A stretch of DNA of 64,000 nucleotides. Origin: Devosia psychrophila. GTDB taxonomy: Bacteria > Pseudomonadota > Alphaproteobacteria > Rhizobiales > Devosiaceae. This document shows positions 14,794 through 23,396 of the stretch, piece by piece. The position numbers were made by a program, and so were the translations under genes. How positions within the stretch are numbered: position 1 is the first letter of the stretch; each line of letters opens with the position of its first letter. The stretch lies in the NCBI RefSeq assembly GCF_000971275.1, contig NZ_LAPV01000134.1:1-64000 (forward strand), read 5' to 3'. Below the pieces are notes generated by a model. That model saw nothing but the letters and a program-made list of their open reading frames with translations, did no database searches and was not told the DNA's origin.

Positions 14794-17673
14794 ATGCTTG
14801 AAAAGTCCTATGAGCCGAGCGCTGTCGAAGACCGCGTCTATGCCGAGTGGCTCAAGGCCAATGCCTTCGCCGCCGGGGCAGGGGCCGCGCCCGGCGCCGA
14901 GACATTCACCATCGTCATTCCGCCGCCCAACGTTACCGGCTCGCTCCATATCGGCCACGCCCTGAACAACACGATCCAGGACATCCTGGTGCGTTACAAT
15001 CGCATGCTGAAAAAGGACGTGCTCTGGCAGCCCGGCACCGACCACGCCGGCATCGCCACCCAGATGATCGTCGAGCGCCAACTAGCCGAGCGCCAGCAGC
15101 CTGGCCGCCGCGACATGGGCCGCGAGAAGTTCGTTGAACGCATCTGGGAGTGGAAGGCCGAAAGCGGCGGCACCATCATGAACCAGCTCAAGCGCCTCGG
15201 CGCCTCGGCTGATTTCTCGCGCGAACGCTTCACCATGGGCGAAAACGGCGCGGCCGACGACCAGATGGTTCGCGCCGTCACCAAGGTCTTCGTCGAGCTG
15301 CACAATCGCGGCCTGATCTATCGCGCCAAGCGCCTGGTCAACTGGCACCCGGGCCTAGAGACTGCAATCTCCGATCTCGAAGTCGAGAACATCGAGATCA
15401 AAGGCCACATGTGGCACCTGCGCTATCCACTGGCCGACGGTATCACCTACCAATTCCCCATCGCCCACGATGAGGACGGCAAGCCCACCGAATACGAAAC
15501 CCGCGATTACATCGTCGTCGCCACCACGCGCCCCGAAACCATGCTCGGCGACTCGGGCATTGCGGTGCATCCGACCGACGAGCGCTACGCTCCACTGGTC
15601 GGCAAGTTCGTCGACCTTCCGCTGGTCGGCCGCCGCATTCCCATCGTCGCCGACGAATATGCCGACCCAACCCTGGGCACCGGCGCCGTCAAGATCACGC
15701 CCGCCCACGATTTCAACGACTTCGAAGTCGGCGTCCGCAACAGCCTCGAACAGATCAACGTCTTTACCACTAGTGGCCTGATCATCTCCGACGAGTTCAT
15801 CCCGGCAGCCTATCGCGGCCTCGATCGCTTTGCCGCGCGCAAGGCCATCGTCGATGACCTGACGTCGCTCGCCGAAACCGAACCCACCCGCGGCCTCGAT
15901 CATATCGAGGACAAGAAGATCATGGTGCCGCATGACGAGAAAAGTAAACTCGTCGTCATCGAGCCCTTCCTGACCGACCAGTGGTGGGTCAAGGCCGACG
16001 TTCTGGCTCAACCAGCCATGGCCGCCGTCCGCGAAGGCCGCACCAAATTTGTGCCTCAACAGTACGAGAACACCTATTTTGCCTGGCTCGAAAACATCAA
16101 GCCCTGGTGCATTTCGCGCCAGCTTTGGTGGGGTCACCAGATTCCTGCCTGGTACGGCCGTGTTAAGGATGAGCCAGAGAGCGGCTTTCCCTATAAGGCG
16201 TTTCAGACAAAGGAGTTTGTTGCCTATTCTGAGGAGGAGGCTGTCCTCCTTGCGAAAGAATATTATGGCAATGATGTCGTCGTGGGTACTCGGCCAAGTG
16301 CGTTCGATGCAACGTCTCCCGCGCAGTACGACGTGGTGGATGCATCTGGACCATCGCTGATTTGGCGCGACGAAGACGTGCTCGACACCTGGTTTTCATC
16401 CGCCCTCTGGCCCTTCTCCACTCTCGGCTGGCCGGACGATACCGCCGAGCTGCGCCGCTACTATCCGACCGACGTTCTGGTCACTGGCTTCGACATCATT
16501 TTCTTCTGGGTTGCCAGGATGATGATGATGGGTCTTGAGTTCCTGGATGAAGAGCCGTTCCACACGGTCTACATGCATGCGCTGGTCCGCGATGAGAAGG
16601 GCCAGAAGATGAGCAAGACGAAGGGCAACGTCATCGACCCGCTGGCGCTGATCGACGAATACGGCGCCGACGCCACCCGCTTCACGCTGGCCGCCATGGC
16701 CGCGCAGGGGCGTGACCTCAAGCTGTCGCTGCAGCGCGTTGAGGGCTATCGCAACTTCGTCACCAAGATCTGGAACGCCGCCCGCTTCCTCGAAATGAAC
16801 GAGTGCCGCCGCGTCGAGGGCTACGATCCCAAGGATAACAAGCTGCCGCTTAATCGCTGGATCGTCGGCGCCACTGCCCGCGCCGCTGCGGCCGTCACCC
16901 AGGGCATAGTCGATTACAAGTTCAACGAGGCCGCCAACAGCGCCTATGATTTCGTCTGGGGCACTTTCTGCGACTGGTATGTCGAATTCGCCAAGCCGGT
17001 CTTCATGGGCACCGACGAAGCCGCCAAGGCCGAAACCCGCGCCACCGCCGCCTGGGCGCTCGACCAGATACTGACCATCCTCCACCCCTTCATGCCCTTC
17101 GTCACCGAAGAGCTGTGGGCCGAGACCGGCAAGTTCGGAACGCCGCGCAGTTCAATGCTGATCCTCACCCAATGGCCGGCCCTGTCGGGGCTCGAAGATC
17201 CCGAGGCCGATGCCGAGCTCAACTGGCTGATCGACGTCATCACAAATGTGCGCTCGGTCCGCAGTGAAATGAACGTGCCCGCAGGCGCCAAGCTGCCGAT
17301 CGTCGTAGTCGGGGCAGGGGAGGTCACCCTCCGCCGCCTCGTCGCCGGCACCTCCCTGATCACCCGCCTCGCCCGCCTCGAGGAAATCTCGCCGCAATCG
17401 ACAGTTCCGGGCGAGTCGGCGCAATTCGTCGTCGGCGAAGCCACCTGGGCGCTGCCGCTGGCCGGCGTCATCGATATCGCTGCCGAAAAAATCCGCCTCG
17501 AAAAAGAGGTCGGCAAACTCGACGCCGAAATCAGCCAGATCGACAAGAAGCTTGGTAATGAGCAATTCGTCGCCAAGGCACCGCCCGAAGTGATCGAAGA
17601 ACAAAAGGCCCGTCGTGAAGCCGCCGTAGAACGGCGTCATTACATCTTCGAAGCTTTGAAGCGTTTGAGCTAA
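14794..17673 (+). CDS. valS: Valyl-tRNA synthetase
   Basis: A 959-residue class I synthetase that charges tRNA-Val and edits misactivated threonine. The HIGH motif is in PPPNVTGSLHIGHAL (about residues 46-60), the CP1 editing domain contains TTRPETMLGDSGIAVHP, and the KMSKS motif is in GQKMSKTKGNV (about 605-615). The C-terminus is a coiled-coil tRNA-binding arm (LEKEVGKLDAEISQIDKKL). Full length. A patch at about 16,150-16,370 uses A/T-ending codons unlike the strongly G/C-ending codons around it and encodes an extended loop before DEDVLDTWFSSALW. Upstream spacing of 184 bases suggests its own promoter. Confidence 0.97.
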   Translation: MLEKSYEPSAVEDRVYAEWLKANAFAAGAGAAPGAETFTIVIPPPNVTGSLHIGHALNNTIQDILVRYNRMLKKDVLWQPGTDHAGIATQMIVERQLAERQQPGRRDMGREKFVERIWEWKAESGGTIMNQLKRLGASADFSRERFTMGENGAADDQMVRAVTKVFVELHNRGLIYRAKRLVNWHPGLETAISDLEVENIEIKGHMWHLRYPLADGITYQFPIAHDEDGKPTEYETRDYIVVATTRPETMLGDSGIAVHPTDERYAPLVGKFVDLPLVGRRIPIVADEYADPTLGTGAVKITPAHDFNDFEVGVRNSLEQINVFTTSGLIISDEFIPAAYRGLDRFAARKAIVDDLTSLAETEPTRGLDHIEDKKIMVPHDEKSKLVVIEPFLTDQWWVKADVLAQPAMAAVREGRTKFVPQQYENTYFAWLENIKPWCISRQLWWGHQIPAWYGRVKDEPESGFPYKAFQTKEFVAYSEEEAVLLAKEYYGNDVVVGTRPSAFDATSPAQYDVVDASGPSLIWRDEDVLDTWFSSALWPFSTLGWPDDTAELRRYYPTDVLVTGFDIIFFWVARMMMMGLEFLDEEPFHTVYMHALVRDEKGQKMSKTKGNVIDPLALIDEYGADATRFTLAAMAAQGRDLKLSLQRVEGYRNFVTKIWNAARFLEMNECRRVEGYDPKDNKLPLNRWIVGATARAAAAVTQGIVDYKFNEAANSAYDFVWGTFCDWYVEFAKPVFMGTDEAAKAETRATAAWALDQILTILHPFMPFVTEELWAETGKFGTPRSSMLILTQWPALSGLEDPEADAELNWLIDVITNVRSVRSEMNVPAGAKLPIVVVGAGEVTLRRLVAGTSLITRLARLEEISPQSTVPGESAQFVVGEATWALPLAGVIDIAAEKIRLEKEVGKLDAEISQIDKKLGNEQFVAKAPPEVIEEQKARREAAVERRHYIFEALKRLS

Positions 17674-17683
17674 CCCGAGTAGA

Positions 17684-17764
17684 CCTCATGGTGAGCCTGT
17701 CGAACCACGAGGTCGTGCCGCCGTTCATGCCACGCCCTCGTCCTTCGACACGCTCAGGATGAGG
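17684..17764. repeat. Inverted pair of REP-like palindromes
   Basis: Two 29-base units (17684-17712 and 17736-17764) face each other. Each is itself an imperfect palindrome of the form CCTC-n-TGGT...ACCA-n-GAGG or CCTC-n-TCCT...AGGA-n-GAGG. The inner stem differs between the units but stays paired. They fill the gap between valS and the zntB-like gene. Confidence 0.8.
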
Positions 17765-17797
17765 GCTACTGGGCCTGCGCCCGAGACTGGATTGACT

Positions 17798-18808
17798 ATG
17801 GACGACATCATTCCCCGCGAGCCCCCCGCCCGCCACGTCGCCAACGGCATGGTCGGCGTCGGGGCAGTTCTGGTGTTTGACGGCAAAGGCGGCGTAGTTC
17901 GCCACGAACCGACCGCCGAAGAACCCAAAGTGCCCGCTCGCGGCTTCAAGCTGGTCTGCGGCAATTCCAAAGCGCCCGAATTCAAGGTCTGGCTCAAGCA
18001 GGAGTTGGGAGAGTTCAACGCCGACCTGCTCACGGTGCCGAGCACTCGTTCGCGCTGCACGGTCATTGAAGACCGCGCCATGGTTATGATGCGAGTTGCG
18101 CGGCCGGGGGCCGAACCGCATGACATAGGCCGTCAATTGCTCACGCTGTGGATCGAGAAGGGGCGCGTCATCATCGCGTCGGAGCTAAATATCCTCGATT
18201 TTCTTGGACTGACCAAGTGGGAGAGCTCTCACCACGCACCAGTGTCGCCGGCCGACCTCGTCGCCCGCCTCGGCCTGCGGGCCGCAGATCGGCTTGAACC
18301 GCTCGTTGAAATGCTTGGGGATCGTCTCGATAGCATCGAAGAAGCGTTGATCGTCCAGAACAATACCAAGATGAACAGCCGCCTCGCCGAGTTGCGCCGC
18401 ACCATGATCAGCTTCCGTCGTATCGTCTGGCCGCAGCGCGACGTACTCAACACGCTTGAGATCGAAGACCTTTCTCACTTCACCGCCCGTGACCGCCTCC
18501 GCCTGCGCGAAGCCTCGGCTCGCTCAGCCCGTATCGGCGATGAGCTACAGGCGCTTTCCGAGCGCGCCGTGCTGGTGCACGAACAGATCATCGACGCGCG
18601 CGCCGAACAGATGAACCGCACCATGCTGATCCTCGCCGCCGTCACGGTGGTCTTTATGCCCCTAACGCTACTGACTGGCGCCCTCGGCATGAACGTCGCC
18701 GGCATTCCCTTCTCCGACAATCCGCACGCCTTCTGGACAGTCTGTCTGGCTCTGTTTTTGCTGTCGCTGGGGATAGTCTGGTGGATGCGCGGCCAGCGGT
18801 GGCTTTGA
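17798..18808 (+). CDS. CorA-like zinc transporter (ZntB type)
   Basis: A 336-residue member of the CorA superfamily, which forms pentameric divalent-cation channels. A cytoplasmic alpha/beta domain and long stalk helices (about residues 1-270) are followed by two transmembrane helices (about 277-297 and 310-330). The signature GMN is present in GALGMNVAGIP between them. The replacement of the usual loop acidic residues and overall length fit ZntB rather than Mg-specific CorA. The ATG at 17798 is preferred to an upstream ATG at 17759 that lies within the REP-like repeat. Confidence 0.8.
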   Translation: MDDIIPREPPARHVANGMVGVGAVLVFDGKGGVVRHEPTAEEPKVPARGFKLVCGNSKAPEFKVWLKQELGEFNADLLTVPSTRSRCTVIEDRAMVMMRVARPGAEPHDIGRQLLTLWIEKGRVIIASELNILDFLGLTKWESSHHAPVSPADLVARLGLRAADRLEPLVEMLGDRLDSIEEALIVQNNTKMNSRLAELRRTMISFRRIVWPQRDVLNTLEIEDLSHFTARDRLRLREASARSARIGDELQALSERAVLVHEQIIDARAEQMNRTMLILAAVTVVFMPLTLLTGALGMNVAGIPFSDNPHAFWTVCLALFLLSLGIVWWMRGQRWL

Positions 18809-18821
18809 ACCGGCCATAGGC

Positions 18822-18883
18822 AAAATCGCTCCAGTGGAGCGATTTTAGGTGAGAAGGCCATTGGGCCTATGGCCTAATGGCGG
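18822..18883 (+). repeat. Two-hairpin repeat, copy 1 (doubles as terminator)
   Basis: A perfect 11-bp stem (AAAATCGCTCC / GGAGCGATTTT) with loop AGT is followed by AGGTGAGAAGGCC and a second palindrome (GGCC-TAT-GGCC), ending AATGGCGGG. The same plan occurs at 22297 and, reversed, at 47473. As it follows the zntB-like stop by 13 bases and the stem ends in T-rich sequence, it can also end transcription. Confidence 0.85.
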
Positions 18884-18899
18884 GCTCTTCAGCACCCAC

Positions 18900-19026
18900 G
18901 GTGTCACCCCGGCCTTAAGCCGGGGCCCATCCCGAGGTAGCCCGCGGCCGCAAGGTCGACCGCATGACCACCCGGGGCGATATGCACATCTCAGGATAGA
19001 TCTCGGCTCAAGGCCGGGATGACACC
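18900..19026. repeat. Intergenic inverted-repeat element (GGTGTCACCCCGGC family), copy 1
   Basis: A 127-base element bounded by GGTGTCA and TGACACC. Each arm holds an inner palindrome (CCCGGC...GCCGGGG), and GGCCCATCC/GGATAGATC segments are offset between arms. A relative of the same design is at 34855-34956. No coding potential. Confidence 0.8.
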
Positions 19027-19061
19027 GAGTGTGGGACTGCGTCGCGCTTGGTCCGCCCCTC

Positions 19062-20909
19062 CTAAATCCGCCCCGAAACCCGATGCAGCCCGGCGTACAA
19101 CCCATCCGCCGCCATCAATGCATCATGCGTGCCTTCCTCGCCGACGCCCTCGGGCGTCATCACCACAATCCGGTCAGCGTGCCGCACCGTCGACAGCCGA
19201 TGCGCGATGGCAATCATCGTCCGTCCCTTTGCCAGGATCAGCAGCGCCTGTTGCACCTCCCGCTCGCTTTCATTGTCCAGCGCACTGGTCGCCTCATCGA
19301 AAATCAGCACTGCCGGGTTTTTCAAAAACGCCCGGGCAATGGTCAGCCGCTGCTTCTGCCCACCAGATAGCTTCACCCCACGCTGGCCGATGTTCGACTG
19401 ATAACCATCAGGCAGGCCTGTGATAAACTCATGTGCGTTGGCCGCCCGCGCCGCCGCCACAATTTCGTCCTCGCCAGCTTCCGGCCGTCCATAACGCAGG
19501 TTGTCTTCTACCGTGCCGCTGAACAGATACACATCCTGTTGCACCACGCCGACGCTGCGCCGAAGCGAGGCCAGCGTCACATCCCGGACGTCCTTGCCAT
19601 CGATAGTGATGGCGCCGCTGGTAACATCATAGAACCGCGGGATCAGCGCACAAAGCGTACTCTTGCCTACCCCCGATGAGCCAACCAGCGCTACAAACTC
19701 GCCCGGCGCGATGTCCAGCGACAGCCGGCTGAACACCTGCGCAGACCCTTCGCCATAGCCAAAGCTGACATCGCGAAATGCAATTGCGCCCTTCACATGC
19801 CCGATATCCACCGCACCCCACCGGTCGGCGATGTCCGGCTGTTTTTCCAGCAGTTCCATGGCCCGCACGAAGCCGGTAGCGCCCTCCTGCCAAAGCCGGA
19901 TGAAGTTATCCAGCCGCCGCACCGGATCGACCAGCACGCCCACGCAAAGCAGGAAGGTCAGCATTTCCGCCACCGTGAGCTCGCCGCCGAGAATGCGGAT
20001 TGCTCCACCCACGATCACCATGATCGTCACCAGTTGCGCAAAGCCGTCCATGCCGACCCAAAGCAGCGCTTCGCTGCGGTAGCCAGCGGCCCGGCTGCGG
20101 AAGAAACTCTGGTTCTCTGCCTCGAAGCGGCGCAATTCCTCCGCCTCATTGGCAAATGACTGCACCACCCGAATGCCGCCCAACGCATCCTCGACCCGCT
20201 CGTTGACCGCCGCGATATGCTCCTTGCTGGTCTTGAGCGCCACACTCATCCGACCGTTGAAATGGCGCGCATACAGCACGGCAAACGGTACCAGCACCGC
20301 GATCAGCCCGGCCAACATCGTATCAATCACGGTCAACACCACCATGGCGCCGCCAAATTTCAGCACGCTGATGGCGATGTCTTCCGGTCCGTGATGGAAC
20401 AACTCGCCCAGCCAAAGCGAGTCATTGCTGATCCGACTCATCAGCTGCCCGACGCGCTGCCGGTCATAAAAGCCGAACGATAGCTTCTGGCAGTGCTCGA
20501 ACAGTTCCCTGCGCACATCGGCCTCGATGCGCGCGCCCATCACATGGCCCTGGTAATCAACGAAATATGTCGCCAGCGATTCCACGAGGAACACGCCAAG
20601 CATCAACCCGCCCATGCTCAGGATTTGGAGCAGGGCATCGTCGGCCTGCGCCAGTTCGGGCAGCCGCGTCGTGATGTAGCTGGCGCAGAGGGGCAGGGCG
20701 ATGGCGCTGGCTGCCACCAGTACGGCACAGCAAAGATCGGCCACCAGCAGCGGCACATAGGGCCAGTAGTAGCCAATGAACTTGCGCGCTCGCGCCGCAG
20801 ATTGGGCGGGGTCGTTCCGGCCTTTAGTCAGTCTTGAGAGAAGTTTGTAGAAGAAATGGCTACGGCCTGCGTCGCTGCGCTGCTCCGGCCAGGAATTTTT
20901 CGAATGCAT
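19062..20909 (-). CDS. MsbA-like ABC exporter (fused membrane and ATPase domains)
   Basis: A 615-residue half-transporter that would work as a dimer in the inner membrane. Six transmembrane helices span about residues 45-345. The ATPase domain has Walker A GSSGVGKST (about 412), signature LSGGQKQR (about 517), Walker B AVLIFDEATSALD (about 537) and the switch His in AHRLSTVRHAD. It resembles lipid or multidrug exporters; the substrate cannot be told. The ATG at 20909 has only a distant AGGA upstream, and a 35-codon frame with a better ribosome site (20860-20967) overlaps it. Confidence 0.85.
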   Translation of the reverse strand: MHSKNSWPEQRSDAGRSHFFYKLLSRLTKGRNDPAQSAARARKFIGYYWPYVPLLVADLCCAVLVAASAIALPLCASYITTRLPELAQADDALLQILSMGGLMLGVFLVESLATYFVDYQGHVMGARIEADVRRELFEHCQKLSFGFYDRQRVGQLMSRISNDSLWLGELFHHGPEDIAISVLKFGGAMVVLTVIDTMLAGLIAVLVPFAVLYARHFNGRMSVALKTSKEHIAAVNERVEDALGGIRVVQSFANEAEELRRFEAENQSFFRSRAAGYRSEALLWVGMDGFAQLVTIMVIVGGAIRILGGELTVAEMLTFLLCVGVLVDPVRRLDNFIRLWQEGATGFVRAMELLEKQPDIADRWGAVDIGHVKGAIAFRDVSFGYGEGSAQVFSRLSLDIAPGEFVALVGSSGVGKSTLCALIPRFYDVTSGAITIDGKDVRDVTLASLRRSVGVVQQDVYLFSGTVEDNLRYGRPEAGEDEIVAAARAANAHEFITGLPDGYQSNIGQRGVKLSGGQKQRLTIARAFLKNPAVLIFDEATSALDNESEREVQQALLILAKGRTMIAIAHRLSTVRHADRIVVMTPEGVGEEGTHDALMAADGLYAGLHRVSGRI

Positions 20910-20967
20910 GATTGGTAGTGTCCTGGTGAGGATTTGTTTTCATCGTCCTGGACAGGGCTTTCATCAT
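20860..20967 (-). CDS. Possible 35-codon leader ORF overlapping the ABC exporter start
   Basis: The frame starts with MMKALSRTMK, is preceded by GAGGAG at good spacing, and ends 50 bases inside the exporter gene in another frame. It is basic and short, and has no recognised relative. If translated, its ribosomes would unwind or reinitiate at the exporter start. Evidence is the ribosome site and overlap only. Confidence 0.3.
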   Translation of the reverse strand: MMKALSRTMKTNPHQDTTNHAFEKFLAGAAQRRRP

Positions 20968-21370
20968 GCGCTCCTCGGTTTGAAATCTGCGAACATTATG
21001 CTTCCGGCGATCCCGCGACACAACCACATGGACGCGACAACTGCCTCTCTGTGCTGATTCCGCAACAGCGTCCGTGAATCCATTTTGCCCCGGTGCTCGG
21101 CAACACTTTGGCGATGTTTGTCGCCACAATCTCACCCTAAACGAGACGGCATAGGCATCTGGGGGCGGATGACCTGTGAGCAGCGTGGATATCTCTGCGC
21201 GCTTGCATGTTTTTCTTCCCCAAAAGCCCAGGCCGATGCTGCAGCCAATCTGGTTGCGCGCTCTCGGCACGGTGAAGCGACGACGTGACAATACCTCCGA
21301 AGCGCCATGCGCTTGGCGGAATCCGGTCACAAACGGAGTTTACCGAAAGATTAACATCTCGCTTCCCGGG

Positions 21371-21456
21371 CCAGCTTGGTTCGGCCGAAGCTGGAACAGA
21401 CGATCGTGAGGCCTGAACGGGCCTCGGAAACAATGTTCGCCCGCAAGAATGCGGGC
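21371..21456 (+). promoter_or_regulatory. Three consecutive hairpins in the leader of the Sel1-protein gene
   Basis: CCAGCTT/AAGCTGG (21371-21394), GAGGCC/GGCCTC (21408-21425) and GCCCGCA/TGCGGGC (21439-21456) stand in series and end a few bases before AAGGAG and the ATG at 21470. The last could influence access to the ribosome site. No known riboswitch pattern is recognised. The remaining 20,968-21,370 holds no gene I can support. Confidence 0.4.
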
Positions 21457-21469
21457 AAGAAGGAGCAAG

Positions 21470-22279
21470 ATGCGGACCATTAGGGACCACTCCCTGATTT
21501 CCGTGACAACGGCAGTCGTCCTCGCGCTCGCTGCGTCGATCCTGCCTGTGCACGCCCAGACGGCAGCCGACGCTGCCCTCAACATGGCCAACATGCTCGA
21601 TGGGGCAGGAGGCGGTGTTTCTGGAGACGACCTGCTTGCGGCCCTCGAAGACGCCGCCGAAGCCGGCCAGCCGATGGCCATGTGGCAACTCGGCACCATG
21701 TATGAAAACGGCGAAGGCGTAGACCGCGACCCGGCCAAGGCTTTCGGCTACTTCGCCCAGATCGCCAATCAGCACGCCGATGCAGTGCCCAAGGGCGTCG
21801 AGGCCGATATCGTGGCCCAGTCATTTGTCAAAGTCGGCGACTACTACCGCGAAGGTCTGCCTGATGCTGGCATTCCTGCCGACGCCGAGCGTTCGCACGC
21901 CCTGTTGCTGCATGCCGCCACCTATTTCGGTGACGCCGATGCGCAATACCGCGTCGGCCTGCTCTACATGAGTGACGATGGCCTCGGTGCCAATCCGCTG
22001 CAAAGCGCCCGCTGGTTCTCGCTGGCCGCCCGCAAGGGGCATTGCCCGGCGCAGGCTCAGCTCGGCGAACTGCTGTTCCACGGCGTCGAGGGGATCGAAG
22101 CCCAGCCCGTTGAAGGCCTGATGTGGCTCGAAATCGCCCACCAGCGCTGCGCCACCACCGCCGATGCCGGCTGGATCGACGACATGCTCAACAAGGCAGT
22201 GGCAGCGGCTGCCCCCGAGCAACAGTTAGAAGCGACCAAGCTGGCCGACACGATAGCCCCGCAGTTTGCTGGCTTTTGA
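21470..22279 (+). CDS. Secreted Sel1-repeat protein
   Basis: A 269-residue protein with a signal peptide (about residues 1-29, ending LPVHAQ) and several Sel1-like (TPR-type) repeats from about residue 60 to 225, for example AMWQLGTMYENGEGV, AQYRVGLLYMSDDGLG and AQAQLGELLFHGVEG. Sel1 repeats form helical solenoids for protein-protein contacts, often in envelope signalling or peptidoglycan remodelling. AAGGAG precedes the ATG. The partner is unknown. It stands alone, with three hairpins in its leader and a hairpin terminator-like repeat after it. Confidence 0.8.
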   Translation: MRTIRDHSLISVTTAVVLALAASILPVHAQTAADAALNMANMLDGAGGGVSGDDLLAALEDAAEAGQPMAMWQLGTMYENGEGVDRDPAKAFGYFAQIANQHADAVPKGVEADIVAQSFVKVGDYYREGLPDAGIPADAERSHALLLHAATYFGDADAQYRVGLLYMSDDGLGANPLQSARWFSLAARKGHCPAQAQLGELLFHGVEGIEAQPVEGLMWLEIAHQRCATTADAGWIDDMLNKAVAAAAPEQQLEATKLADTIAPQFAGF

Positions 22280-22296
22280 CGGGCCGCTCCGCGGCT

Positions 22297-22358
22297 AAAA
22301 CGCGCCAGTGGCGCGTTTTTAGGTCAGAAGGCCTTGAGGGCTATGCCCGAATGGCGGG
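22297..22358 (+). repeat. Two-hairpin repeat, copy 2
   Basis: The first stem is AAAACGCGCC/GGCGCGTTTT with loop AGT, followed by AGGTCAGAAGGCC, a second hairpin GGGC-TAT-GCCC (22338-22348) and AATGGCGGG. Compared with copy 1 at 18822 the first stem has changed on both sides yet pairs perfectly. It follows the Sel1-gene stop by 17 bases. Confidence 0.85.
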
Positions 22359-22386
22359 TGAACTTTTTTGCTTGAATGACAGTTGG

Positions 22387-22556
22387 TACCCCCACCTAAC
22401 TTTCCCCTGATGAGGGGGAGGAATACCTTTGGTGATCGTCACAAATCCCGCCAAAAACTGGATCGGATTCCTCCCCCTTTTCAGGGCTTGGGCGCGATCC
22501 AGAGGGGCAAATCGCTCCGGTGGAGCGATTTGAGCAACCAAGGCTAGGTGGGGGTA
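22387..22556. repeat. MITE-like element 1 with perfect 12-bp terminal inverted repeats
   Basis: The 170-base element starts TACCCCCACCTA and ends TAGGTGGGGGTA. Inside are the paired segments CCTGATGAGGGGGAGGAAT and ATTCCTCCCCCTTTTCAGGG, and a further 10-bp hairpin at 22509-22531 (AAATCGCTCC/GGAGCGATTT, loop GGT) of the same kind as the two-hairpin repeats. No ORF. A related element is at 47465-47656. Confidence 0.8.
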
Positions 22557-22588
22557 TTCTTCCTCACTTACTCGAGCGAACCAGCCCC

Positions 22589-23368
22589 TCAAAAACTAAA
22601 CCGCCCCTCGACCGGCACATGATCGCTCGGCTTGTCCCAGCCGCGCACATCCTTGTGCACGATCACGTCTTCCAGCCGGTCCGCCGCCTGTGGCGACAGC
22701 ATCAGGTGATCGATACGAATGCCGGCGTTGCGTCGCCACGCGCCAGCCTGGAAATCCCAAAACGTATAGGCGGATTCCGATGTCGTCGCCCGCAGCGCAT
22801 CGGTCAGCCCGAGGTTAACCAGCGTCCGCCAGCGCTCGAGGCTCTCCGGGCGATACAACGCATCGCCCCACCAGGCAGCCGGGTCATGCGCATCGATCGG
22901 CGCCGGGATCAGGTTGAAATCCCCCAGCAGCACGAACGGCTCTTCCAGCGCCAGTCGGCCCTCGACATAGGTCTCCAGTCGCTTCATCCAGCTCAGCTTG
23001 TAGGGGAATTTTTCCGTATCCACCGGGTTACCGTTCGGCAGGTAAATCCCGCACACCCGGATGGCGCCGGTCTCGACCGAGAACACTCCCTCGATCAAGC
23101 GTGCCTGCTCGTCGGCATCGTCGCCGGGCAGCCCGCGCGACACCTCGTCGAACGGCAGCAGCGACAGGATGGCCACGCCGTTCCAGCTCTTCTGCCCATG
23201 CGTCTCGATATTGTAACCAAGCGCCTCGATCTCGGCGCGAGGAAAGCCCTCGTCGATGGTCTTGATCTCCTGCAGCACCACGATGTCCGGCTTTTCCTGC
23301 GCCAGCCAGGTGACCAGCAACTCGATGCGGGCCTTGATGCCGTTGATGTTCCAGGTGGCGATACGCAT
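22589..23368 (-). CDS. xthA: Exodeoxyribonuclease III
   Basis: A 259-residue member of the exonuclease III/AP endonuclease family, which cuts at abasic sites and trims 3' ends in base excision repair. The motifs are in order: WNINGIKAR (residue 6), LQEIKT (about 36), NGVAILS, LGDFNLIPAPIDAHDP (about 145), YTFWDFQAGAWRRNAGIRID (about 210) and the catalytic His in KPSDHVPV near the end. The ATG at 23368 follows AAGGAG. Placement beside erpA and dgt is usual for the order. Confidence 0.95.
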   Translation of the reverse strand: MRIATWNINGIKARIELLVTWLAQEKPDIVVLQEIKTIDEGFPRAEIEALGYNIETHGQKSWNGVAILSLLPFDEVSRGLPGDDADEQARLIEGVFSVETGAIRVCGIYLPNGNPVDTEKFPYKLSWMKRLETYVEGRLALEEPFVLLGDFNLIPAPIDAHDPAAWWGDALYRPESLERWRTLVNLGLTDALRATTSESAYTFWDFQAGAWRRNAGIRIDHLMLSPQAADRLEDVIVHKDVRGWDKPSDHVPVEGRFSF

Positions 23369-23396
23369 GGCGAGAGTCTCCTTAAGTGCCGACAGC

